Positions 6,310 to 13,164 of a DNA stretch of 23,049 bases are shown here, piece by piece. The translations under genes and the position numbers were made by a program. The stretch lies in contig JAJONP010000017.1 of the NCBI GenBank assembly GCA_021323555.1, forward strand, positions 1 to 23,049, in the 5' to 3' direction. The notes beneath the pieces are model-generated. The model searched no databases. It was not told the DNA's origin and saw only the letters and a list, made by a program, of their open reading frames with translations. Every line of letters starts with the position of its first letter. The stretch's first letter is position 1. The DNA is from Gammaproteobacteria bacterium (GTDB taxonomy: Bacteria; Pseudomonadota; Gammaproteobacteria; DSM-16500).

Positions 6310-9300
6310 ATGGCATTCGGGCGCGGGAGTGAGCTAAGTGAGATATTAAAGGCGATTAATCGAGATGATTTTGAAGAGGTTAAGAGATTAGCAGAAGCGG
6401 TTGATGAGTTTGGTTATCCTAAATTTGATTTTAATGCTGACCTCTTTTACTACTACAGGGGTGGTTATCCAAAAGTAAAAACGACCGTATTAAATTATGT
6501 ACTATTCGGATTATTTGATTTCTGTCGTTTTAAAGAAGCAGAAGAGTATGGTGAGAAGCCCCGGGCAAGTATTTTTGAATGGTTTATGTTTTTGGTGCAG
6601 TTGAAGAATGTATATGGTGATCTGATTATTGATTTTAATAGAGCAGTATTGGATGAGAAAGGCCGACGTACGTCCGATCTCTTTTCTAGGATGCTTTTTT
6701 ATAACGAGTGGCCGCACAGAAACTTTAAAAGCCCTATTAAAGTAAATGAAATATTAAAGTATACCTTTGAAGATATTCAAGAGCTATTTAATTGGCAGGT
6801 AGATCAGTACTATTCTAAACTTCTTCCTCACGACATTCTTCCTATTATTAAGGAGTACTACAATCCTCTCTATTGTTTTGCTTCTTTTGCTTCTGCTGTG
6901 AATTTTTTTGATCTAGAGAAGATGGAAGAGCCAAAGGTCGAGCTCAGCGAAGAGATAAAGTTTTTGAATGCATCATTGAAGTTGGCTACCATTAAGGCGG
7001 TTCTAGAACTTCAAGATTCACAAGGGCGCCCCGTCTTACGTTATCTAGACTACACTTTTCTTCGCACAATTTGTTTGGGTGATGAAAATGCGTATGTTCC
7101 GATTTTTACTAAAAAGTTGATAGATTATTTAATAAACTTCTTTAAGACTGAAGGATTGCAGTTCGATATTAACGCTTTTTCTTTCAAGACAACCGTTTTA
7201 AACTTTTTGGATGGAGCTGTTTCTCGGATTAAGGAAGAGGATAGCTTTTCACTACACGGAATATCTGAAATAGTTGATATTTTAAAAAAAAATGGTGGAA
7301 AAAGGTACCTAGACCTTTCAGAAGAAGAGCAGCAGCAAGTAGAGCAGACGGTAAAAGAAAATGAAAAAAGGGTTGTAGAAAGACAACATGTTCCTCTTTT
7401 TAGAGATCGAAGGATAGTAGAAATAAAATTTCAAGATGAAGAGCCTTCCCCTGAAGACAGGATGGAAAATGTTTACTATATTTATTCTAAAATTCGTTAT
7501 GGGCAAAAAGTTTTGCATTATGGAATATTATCTTCCGGATTTTCTTCAGAATTTTTTGTTGCGCCACTTCCAGAACCTCTTCTCTCTTTCATCGACATAA
7601 TGCAAGTCTTTCCAAGTCTTGAGAACGCTCATAAAAACCTGAAAATGAACTTGCAGGAATATATGACTTATCGTCGATTAGACCTAGGGGGGCGAGTCCC
7701 GAATGACAAAGAAGAGATAACTCAAGAAGAAAAAGAAAAAATTTTCCTAGAGAATATGGAACACTGGATATATGTCATTCTTGATGCAGAGCCGCTAAAA
7801 ATACAGAGATATATTCTATCAAAATGGCATGACAAAAAGGATGCGATTGTCGGGGAATTTATAGAAAACGCTCAAGAAGAGCTGAAGGCTAAATTACCTA
7901 AAACGAGTGATGGGCTTCGTTTATCAGATGCTAACCGCGAAACTACTTTAATGAAGGAGTGGTTTGATAGAAGAAAAAGGTTGCATGTTTATGAACCTTT
8001 AGTAGAAGTATTTCGCAGAATAGACAAGCTTGAAGAAGAAGCAGATGAATCTGATAGTGTAGCGTACCGTGAAGCTTTTAAGAAGATTAATTTATTATTA
8101 GATGAGGTAATGCGATGTGAGAATGCATCCTATGCGTTAGATTATGAATGGTTTTGTAGTCAAATTCATATTGACAGTTTTATTGAACTGCATTCTATTG
8201 AATGTGATCTCAGAAAAAAAACAGAAGAGGAGTTTAAGCAGAAAATCAAAGCTCAAAAATATATTGAGGCTTCCTATCAAGATTTAACAGGCTTAGGGCA
8301 ATCGCTTGATACTTATAAAAAATTCAGTGTATTTATTGAAAAATATAGTTCTGATCCAGCGCCTCAACCTATTATTCTTTCTTGTTTGATCGATAAAATA
8401 AAATCGCGGCTTTTCTCTGAAGAGGAAATTCCTCAAATAGTCACTGCTGTGACAGAGTTAGAAAAAATTTTATGGGAGGCACTATCTCAGGAAAATTTCT
8501 CTATTTTAAATTTTTCTGTTGCTCAGCAAGTAAAAGAGGCATTTGAAGAAGAATCTAAAGATAACAACGCTGATATTAGTCTATGTCGCGAAATAGTAGA
8601 CATTTGTCTTAAGACACAAGATGATTATGATGTGCTGCAAACATTAAGTTTGAAAGAAGATGAAGTTATCAAATCATTTATAGGCGCTTCTGTTTCAAAA
8701 GTTGGAACGCTACTGAATGAGAAAAAATTATTATCAAACATACAAGATGAGGTGCACTCGATAAAAGAAGACTCACTAAAATGTGTGATTGTTTACGAAG
8801 ACATTAACTCAAAATGTGAAAAAGGAAATCTTATAAAATTAAAAAATATAGCCCAAGCTATACTTCAAGCTCCTGATATTTCCTTAAAAGATAAAGAAGA
8901 GAAATTAAGAAAATTTAGAAGATTTATTTTGGATATCACTGAAAATAGAGAACATGACCTACAGGCTGATTTATTTTTGAAGCATTATTTTTTATGGAGA
9001 GTGGATAATCTTTCGAATGAAGGCTTAAAATCTGTGGAATGGATAGAAAGATTTGAAGAAGAAAAAATTTCTTTTAAACGTTTATTAAGCTTAGAAGTAG
9101 ATACGAAGCCGATAATAGATATGCAAAATTATAGCCGAAGTGTCTCGTCAGATGGAAAAAGAATCGCAGCTATGCGTTCTGTGTGGAGTGCTAAAATAAA
9201 AATAGGAGCGAAGGATAATCGGTATTTTGAAGAATTTGCTAATAACACGCTTATTGAAGCGCGAGCAACGCTTGAAAAACATCGAGATAATTGTGCGATA

Positions 9301-9468
9301 CGTCTTCTTTATGCGTTAGCAGTGTCTTTGGGCTCCTTGTTTATTTATCCTCTTTATATTTGTTGTCGCTATAATACTTTCCCTCTTCCTGCAAAGGGCA
9401 AAATGGTTTTACATGAGTTAGAACAATCCCTAAACCCAAACTTCGCACCTATTAGCCTCCGTTCATAG
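6310..9468 (+). CDS. Large ankyrin-like protein with C-terminal membrane segment; candidate secreted effector
   Basis: A 1052-residue protein I cannot assign to a named family. Residues about 8-50 (SELSEILKAINRDDFEEVKRL) and about 315-330 (ISEIVDILKKNGG) have the spacing and hydrophobic pattern of degenerate ankyrin repeats. Similar helix-loop units between them include TTVLNYVL and, later, KTTVLNFLDG. The middle (about 330-950) is highly charged, Glu/Lys-rich and probably helical or coiled coil. Near residues 995-1020 a hydrophobic stretch (LLYALAVSLGSLFIYPLYICC) is followed by a short polar tail. There is no signal peptide. Large ankyrin or coiled-coil orphans with this build are common Dot/Icm-type effectors in Legionellales, so a secreted effector is a reasonable inference but unproven. 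The gene lies antisense between rpsP and ffh, overlapping the ffh 3' end by 17 bases. The ATG at 6310 follows ATGAGGGTT, with GAGGG as the ribosome-binding site. Confidence 0.75.
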   Translation: MAFGRGSELSEILKAINRDDFEEVKRLAEAVDEFGYPKFDFNADLFYYYRGGYPKVKTTVLNYVLFGLFDFCRFKEAEEYGEKPRASIFEWFMFLVQLKNVYGDLIIDFNRAVLDEKGRRTSDLFSRMLFYNEWPHRNFKSPIKVNEILKYTFEDIQELFNWQVDQYYSKLLPHDILPIIKEYYNPLYCFASFASAVNFFDLEKMEEPKVELSEEIKFLNASLKLATIKAVLELQDSQGRPVLRYLDYTFLRTICLGDENAYVPIFTKKLIDYLINFFKTEGLQFDINAFSFKTTVLNFLDGAVSRIKEEDSFSLHGISEIVDILKKNGGKRYLDLSEEEQQQVEQTVKENEKRVVERQHVPLFRDRRIVEIKFQDEEPSPEDRMENVYYIYSKIRYGQKVLHYGILSSGFSSEFFVAPLPEPLLSFIDIMQVFPSLENAHKNLKMNLQEYMTYRRLDLGGRVPNDKEEITQEEKEKIFLENMEHWIYVILDAEPLKIQRYILSKWHDKKDAIVGEFIENAQEELKAKLPKTSDGLRLSDANRETTLMKEWFDRRKRLHVYEPLVEVFRRIDKLEEEADESDSVAYREAFKKINLLLDEVMRCENASYALDYEWFCSQIHIDSFIELHSIECDLRKKTEEEFKQKIKAQKYIEASYQDLTGLGQSLDTYKKFSVFIEKYSSDPAPQPIILSCLIDKIKSRLFSEEEIPQIVTAVTELEKILWEALSQENFSILNFSVAQQVKEAFEEESKDNNADISLCREIVDICLKTQDDYDVLQTLSLKEDEVIKSFIGASVSKVGTLLNEKKLLSNIQDEVHSIKEDSLKCVIVYEDINSKCEKGNLIKLKNIAQAILQAPDISLKDKEEKLRKFRRFILDITENREHDLQADLFLKHYFLWRVDNLSNEGLKSVEWIERFEEEKISFKRLLSLEVDTKPIIDMQNYSRSVSSDGKRIAAMRSVWSAKIKIGAKDNRYFEEFANNTLIEARATLEKHRDNCAIRLLYALAVSLGSLFIYPLYICCRYNTFPLPAKGKMVLHELEQSLNPNFAPISLRS

Positions 9469-10828
9469 GGGGCATCATTCCTGGGGGTAATTTGCCTTGC
9501 AGGCCCCGCATCATTTTTAATAATCCGCCTTGTTTAGTGAGCTTTTTCATCATTTTTTGCATGTGAGTAAATTGTTTCAGTAAGCGATTGACCGCTTGAA
9601 TATTCGTGCCTGAGCCTGATGCGATACGGCGTTTTCGTGAGCCGTTAATAATAACAGGAAAATAACGTTCCTTAGGTGTCATGGAATTAATAATTGTTTC
9701 AATTTCACTGAGTGATTTGTCATTAATATTTTTAGTAGCAGCTTCAGGCAGGTTGGCAACTCCGGGTAATTTTTTCATAATGCCTGTAATGCCACCCATT
9801 GTGTTGATTTGGCGAAGTTGGTCGCGAAAATCTTCTAAATTAAATGATTTGCCTTTTTTTATTTTTTTCGCAAGTTGTTCGGCTTTAGTGCGATCTATGT
9901 GACGTTCGACATCTTCCACCAGCGTTAGGATGTCGCCCATCCCTAAAATACGTGAGGCCACGCGGTCAGGATGGAAGGGCTCGATTGCATTGATTTTTTC
10001 TCCAACCCCCATAAATTTAATGGGCTTTCCAGTGATGTGACGAATGGAGAGTGCGGCGCCCCCTCGTGCATCACCATCTGTTTTAGTTAGGATGACACCC
10101 GTTAGCGGTAGGGCTGTATTAAAGGCTTGTGCTGTATTTGCAGCGTCTTGTCCTGTCATGCTGTCAACCACAAATAAAGTTTCAATGGGTTGGATCGCCT
10201 GATGTAAACGTGTAATTTCTGCCATCATGTCTGCGTCTACGTGCAACCGACCAGCAGTATCAATGATCACGACATCAATCAGTTTAGATTTGGCAGATTG
10301 AATAGCAGTTGTCGCAATCGCAACCGGATCTTGGGTAGTATCGCTTGGATGAAATTCAATGTTAATCGTTTTTGCGAGCGTTTCTAATTGTTGGATAGCA
10401 GCGGGTCTATAAATATCTGTGCTTGTCACCAAGACGGATTTTTTTTCTGTTTGCTGTAACCAACGTGCTAATTTGGCAACAGTCGTTGTTTTGCCTGATC
10501 CTTGCAATCCTGCCATTAAAATCACAGCAGGCGGTTGAGTCGCTAAATCGAGAGTATTGCAATGTTGACCCATCATGATAACTAATTCATCATGGACTAA
10601 TTTGACGAGTGCTTGCCCAGGGGTCAAGCTGGTCATGACTTCAGAACCAATGGCTTTTTCCTGGATATGATCAATGAAGTATTTAACAACAGGCAAGGCC
10701 ACATCAGCTTCGAGTAATGCCATGCGAATATCGCGTAACGTTTCTTTAATATTGTCTTCGGTTAAACGGCCTTGGCCGCTTAAATTTTTTAAAACGCGGG
10801 TTAATCGTTCGGATAGGTTACTAAACAT
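9452..10828 (-). CDS. ffh: Signal recognition particle protein Ffh
   Basis: Ffh with 4.5S RNA forms the bacterial SRP, which delivers nascent membrane proteins to FtsY at the inner membrane. The 458-residue protein has the helical N domain (MFSNLSERLTRVLKNLSGQG), then the NG GTPase with GLQGSGKTTTVAKLA (about 105-119), DTAGRLHVDADMM, TKTDGDARGGAALS and GMGDILTLVE. A methionine-rich M domain follows, ending in KMMRGLQGKLPPGMMPPMNG. The length is close to E. coli (453). The last 17 bases overlap the convergent 1052-aa gene. The ATG at 10828 has only a weak Shine-Dalgarno. A TATAAT box on the minus strand at 10866-10871 is a plausible -10, though the only TTGACC-like -35 (10894-10899) is 22 bases away. 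Confidence 0.97.
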   Translation of the reverse strand: MFSNLSERLTRVLKNLSGQGRLTEDNIKETLRDIRMALLEADVALPVVKYFIDHIQEKAIGSEVMTSLTPGQALVKLVHDELVIMMGQHCNTLDLATQPPAVILMAGLQGSGKTTTVAKLARWLQQTEKKSVLVTSTDIYRPAAIQQLETLAKTINIEFHPSDTTQDPVAIATTAIQSAKSKLIDVVIIDTAGRLHVDADMMAEITRLHQAIQPIETLFVVDSMTGQDAANTAQAFNTALPLTGVILTKTDGDARGGAALSIRHITGKPIKFMGVGEKINAIEPFHPDRVASRILGMGDILTLVEDVERHIDRTKAEQLAKKIKKGKSFNLEDFRDQLRQINTMGGITGIMKKLPGVANLPEAATKNINDKSLSEIETIINSMTPKERYFPVIINGSRKRRIASGSGTNIQAVNRLLKQFTHMQKMMKKLTKQGGLLKMMRGLQGKLPPGMMPPMNGG

Positions 10829-10978
10829 ATTAATACTCGTCTGAAATTAGCTTAAGAAATGAAGGATTATACATTAATTATTTTTTTGGAGATGGTCAAT
10901 ATTTTTTACACATGGTATAAATACTGATTTTATAACCTTGTGTACGAAATTATCGCCTTTTCTAAGGGTATGGAACCA

Positions 10979-11236
10979 TTAACAAGACACCACATGGACT
11001 TCTAACCGTTTGCCAAGCCTATATAAAGCTTGTTCAATGCGCGGCAGTTTGGAATGATAATGTGGATCAAGCAAGCGGCGTACCTCTTTTTCATCACAAT
11101 CTAATTTCTTTGCTAAGAACGTGTTACTTAACTTTTTTTCTCTCATAGCAAGATATAAAGCAATTTTTGCTATAAAAGTTGTTGTAGGTGCAATAGAGTA
11201 GCATCGTTTACGTTGAGTGGGCGCCGGAATATCCAT
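10979..11236 (-). CDS. HicB-type antitoxin, C-terminal DNA-binding domain only (likely truncated)
   Basis: The 85-residue product contains TTFIAKIALYLAMREKKLSN, then LAKKLDCDEKEVRRLLDPHYHSKLPRIEQALYRLGKRLEV. This is the helix-turn-helix half of long HicB antitoxins, where it follows the partly-RNaseH-like HicB domain. That N-terminal domain (about 60 residues) is missing. An in-frame stop lies three codons upstream of the ATG, and no HicA toxin gene is next to it. The N-terminal MDIPAPTQRKR resembles the linker (IPAPS) before the HTH in full-length proteins, so this is best read as a remnant that may still be expressed as a small DNA-binding protein. The homology is confident; whether it is functional is not known. 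Confidence 0.65.
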   Translation of the reverse strand: MDIPAPTQRKRCYSIAPTTTFIAKIALYLAMREKKLSNTFLAKKLDCDEKEVRRLLDPHYHSKLPRIEQALYRLGKRLEVHVVSC

Positions 11237-11291
11237 TCTTCTTTAGAAATGCCAAGTTGTTTTAACATGAATTTGCTTAAGGCAATCATTC

Positions 11292-11320
11292 TTGAAACAC
11301 TGGTATTCGTAGATTATACT
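11292..11320 (+). promoter_or_regulatory. Strong sigma-70-type promoter of the DUF4160-DUF2442 pair
   Basis: TTGAAA (11292-11297) and TATACT (11315-11320) are separated by exactly 17 bases, 35 bases before the DUF4160 start. Each hexamer is 5 of 6 to consensus. The promoter lies in the short region between the HicB remnant and the divergent pair. Confidence 0.7.
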
Positions 11321-11355
11321 CGATATGAGTTTTTAGAAGAAATAGGTAACAGTCC

Positions 11356-11616
11356 ATGCCAACGATTAGCACATTTTATGGAATACTGATACAGATGTTT
11401 TGGAATGACCATGCACCTCCTCATTTTCATGCAAGCTATGGCCATTTTAAAGGAATTATTGATATTAAATTACTACAAATGATAGAAGGCGATTTGCCTA
11501 GGCGCGCACTAAACTTAATTATAGATTGGGCTGAGTTACATCAAGCGGAGCTGTTCGCTGATTGGGAGCTGTGTATCCAAAAGAAAATGCCTAATAAAAT
11601 AGAGCCATTAAAGTAG
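11356..11616 (+). CDS. DUF4160 domain-containing protein
   Basis: An 86-residue protein with the family hallmarks: MPTISTFYGILIQMFWNDHAP then PHFHASYG and a LPRRALNLIIDWAELHQAEL helix. DUF4160 proteins are usually encoded directly upstream of DUF2442 proteins, as here (11-base gap), and the pair is regarded as a putative toxin-antitoxin-like module. The biochemical activity is not established. The conserved histidines of PHFHA are present, so the copy looks intact. No strong Shine-Dalgarno is visible, but a near-consensus promoter lies just upstream. Confidence 0.85.
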   Translation: MPTISTFYGILIQMFWNDHAPPHFHASYGHFKGIIDIKLLQMIEGDLPRRALNLIIDWAELHQAELFADWELCIQKKMPNKIEPLK

Positions 11617-11627
11617 GAGTAACTTAT

Positions 11628-11882
11628 ATGTATTGGGATGTGACTTCTGTAATACCAGAACATTATTTAACGATTAGAGTTAAATTTTCTGATGGGTTGC
11701 AAGGAACAGTAAATTTCGAGCCATCACATTTAACAGGGGTATTTGCGTCTTTAAAGAATGAACAATATTTCAATAAAGTATTTGTTGATCATGGTGTTGT
11801 AACTTGGCCAGGAGAGCTTGATTTAGCGCCAGATGCCATGTATGCAGAAATTAAAAAGAACGGTTGTTGGATATTGAGATAA
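11628..11882 (+). CDS. DUF2442 domain-containing protein
   Basis: An 84-residue protein: MYWDVTSVIPEHYLTIRVKFSDG, then GVFASLKNEQYFNKVFVDHGVVTWPGELDLAPDAMY. The WPGELDLAPDAMY motif is the signature of DUF2442, a small family often paired with DUF4160 and proposed as the second member of a toxin-antitoxin-like module; its role is unproven. GGAG lies at good spacing before the ATG. It appears complete and coupled to the preceding gene. Confidence 0.88.
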   Translation: MYWDVTSVIPEHYLTIRVKFSDGLQGTVNFEPSHLTGVFASLKNEQYFNKVFVDHGVVTWPGELDLAPDAMYAEIKKNGCWILR

Positions 11883-11919
11883 CTTAATAATTAAAAACCT
11901 TTTATTTGTGTAAGTAAGA

Positions 11920-11939
11920 GCGGCTCTTTGAAGAGCCGC
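11920..11939. terminator. Hairpin between convergent DUF2442 and secreted-protein genes
   Basis: A perfect 9-base stem with a 2-base loop: GCGGCTCTT-tg-AAGAGCCGC. It lies 37 bases after the DUF2442 stop and 10 bases beyond the end of the convergent gene, so it could end transcription from both sides. Neither strand has a clear U-run directly after the stem, so termination strength is uncertain. Confidence 0.55.
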
Positions 11940-11949
11940 GCCTAGTTGA

Positions 11950-12402
11950 TTACTTAACTGTAATACTATATCTATAATTTACGCCAGAAGATTCCTTAGA
12001 AAAGGAGGCAGATGATGACTCTGTCACTGCTTCACATTTTGCGGGATCACTGCTTGTAGGTTCATCTGCATTAAAAGAAGTTAGACCTACTGTGAGATGG
12101 GTCGTGACAGTGCAAATAGGTTTGTTACCTTCTGCGGAAAGAATAGTAAGAGTATGACTAAATGTTTGCTCTGGTAGAATTGTAAACTGGTCAGAAAATG
12201 TATAATAACCGTTTCCGTACTTAGGCGATAGGAGTAGTAAATCATATACTGTCGATGAAGTACTATCGGTTACCAGTACTCTTTGAGAAGATTCATTATG
12301 AACTATAACAGTTTGATCAACATCACTATTGAGCGGTACTGCAAAGCTTGAAGACGAGAAAATAAGAGAACAAAATAATGTTGCTGTTAAATGATATCGC
12401 AT
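11950..12402 (-). CDS. Small secreted protein of unknown function
   Basis: I do not recognise the family. The 150-residue product has a clean Sec signal peptide (MRYHLTATLFCSLIFSSSSF, cleavage after AVP or SFA). The mature part is about 128 residues, rich in Ser, Thr and Val with beta-strand-like patterns (TVIVHNESSQRVLVTDS, TFSHTLTILSAEG). The mature part contains only two cysteines (in PICTVTT and PAKCEAV), which could form one disulfide. AAAGGAG precedes the ATG at ideal spacing. It follows the Mth938-like gene by 78 bases, in which GTTAC-gtta-GTAAC forms a small palindrome (12456-12469) that may be an operator. Confidence 0.7.
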   Translation of the reverse strand: MRYHLTATLFCSLIFSSSSFAVPLNSDVDQTVIVHNESSQRVLVTDSTSSTVYDLLLLSPKYGNGYYTFSDQFTILPEQTFSHTLTILSAEGNKPICTVTTHLTVGLTSFNADEPTSSDPAKCEAVTESSSASFSKESSGVNYRYSITVK

Positions 12403-12455
12403 AAAAAACTCCTTTCATCATGAGTTAAATGAGAAAAGCTGAATGGTATAGTAAG

Positions 12456-12469
12456 GTTACGTTAGTAAC
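12456..12469 (-). promoter_or_regulatory. Palindromic operator-like site upstream of the secreted-protein gene
   Basis: GTTAC-gtta-GTAAC is a perfect 5-base inverted repeat with a 4-base spacer. On the minus strand it overlaps a TTGTTA hexamer, followed about 15 bases later by TATACC, so it could control a local promoter. The regulator is unknown. Confidence 0.3.
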
Positions 12470-12480
12470 AAGATAAAATA

Positions 12481-12852
12481 TTATTTAACTAAAATCGCAG
12501 CAACCACGTTTCGACCTTCGGCGCTTAAGACATTGTACGTTCGACATGCAGCGTAGGTATTCATGATTTCTACGCCGATCCCATAGTTAATTAAATCCCC
12601 ATAAATGCTAATATCAGGAAATTGTAAAGTATGTCCTGTACCCATTAATAGAATAGAAGGACGTAAAGGGATAACAGCCTCTAAGTCTTCACGTTTGAGT
12701 TCTTCTATAGTTTGAGGTTTCCAAGGGGTAATTAATGTCTCAGGGGCGATAATAATGCTATGTTCAAGCAATTGGTCATTTACTTGGATTTGGCCAGGTC
12801 GGTAGGCGCGGATTTGGTAACTCGCAGTGTTATCGTCTAATATAAGTGACAT
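12481..12852 (-). CDS. Mth938-like (DUF498) domain-containing protein
   Basis: A 123-residue protein beginning MSLILDDNTASYQIRAYRPG, with IIIAPETLITPW near residues 33-44, the RPSILLMGTG strand-loop near 64-73, and GVEIMNTYAACRTYNVLSAEGRNV. These match the Mth938/Xcc1710-like family (formerly DUF498), a compact alpha/beta fold found in bacteria, archaea and mitochondria (NDUFAF3-related in eukaryotes). Its bacterial function is unresolved, with links to envelope or respiratory assembly proposed. A start four codons upstream (12864) lacks a Shine-Dalgarno; the chosen ATG has GGAAA about eight bases before it. It is divergent from the small membrane protein-recJ pair. Confidence 0.85.
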   Translation of the reverse strand: MSLILDDNTASYQIRAYRPGQIQVNDQLLEHSIIIAPETLITPWKPQTIEELKREDLEAVIPLRPSILLMGTGHTLQFPDISIYGDLINYGIGVEIMNTYAACRTYNVLSAEGRNVVAAILVK

Positions 12853-12882
12853 GATATTTTCCATGAAGTTTATTTAACAGTC

Positions 12883-13164
12883 ATGAGCGGGAGTATAGAG
12901 GATATGAATACGCTAGAAAAACAAAAAATAGCTTGTTTGCCATTGAAGAGCCTTGCGGGTGCTTTATTATTAAGTATATTTTTTGGTCCTATCGGTTTGT
13001 TGTATGCGAGCACACTCGCCGGAATTGTCATGATTATTTTAGGATGTATTACCGTCAGTAGTTTACTGCCTGTGCCAATTATTATTGTTTGGCTGGGATC
13101 TTGTATTTGGAGCGTGGTAGCAACTAATCAATATAATAAAAAAATGTTAGAAAAATGGTTATGA
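12883..13164 (+). CDS. Small inner-membrane protein upstream of recJ
   Basis: The 93-residue product has a polar N-terminus and then almost continuous hydrophobic segments: about 24-50 (LAGALLLSIFFGPIGLLYAS and on) and about 60-82 (VPIIIVWLGSCIWSVVA). It ends in a short basic tail (NQYNKKMLEKWL). The FFGPIGLLY turn resembles TM2-type small membrane proteins; the specific function is unknown. The start is uncertain: ATG at 12883 lacks a Shine-Dalgarno, while ATG at 12904 has AGAGGA but at very short spacing. Its stop overlaps an ATG of recJ (ATGA), indicating translational coupling. Confidence 0.65.
   Translation: MSGSIEDMNTLEKQKIACLPLKSLAGALLLSIFFGPIGLLYASTLAGIVMIILGCITVSSLLPVPIIIVWLGSCIWSVVATNQYNKKMLEKWL

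Noticed and set aside
10866..10899. TTGACC and TATAAT as a full promoter for ffh
   Set aside because: The hexamers are 22 bases apart, too far for a sigma-70 pair; only the -10 is credible.
11237..11355. Possible N-terminal remnant of HicB or a HicA toxin upstream of the 85-aa gene
   Set aside because: All three reverse frames were read; none shows HicB or HicA motifs, and the region contains the promoter of the divergent pair.
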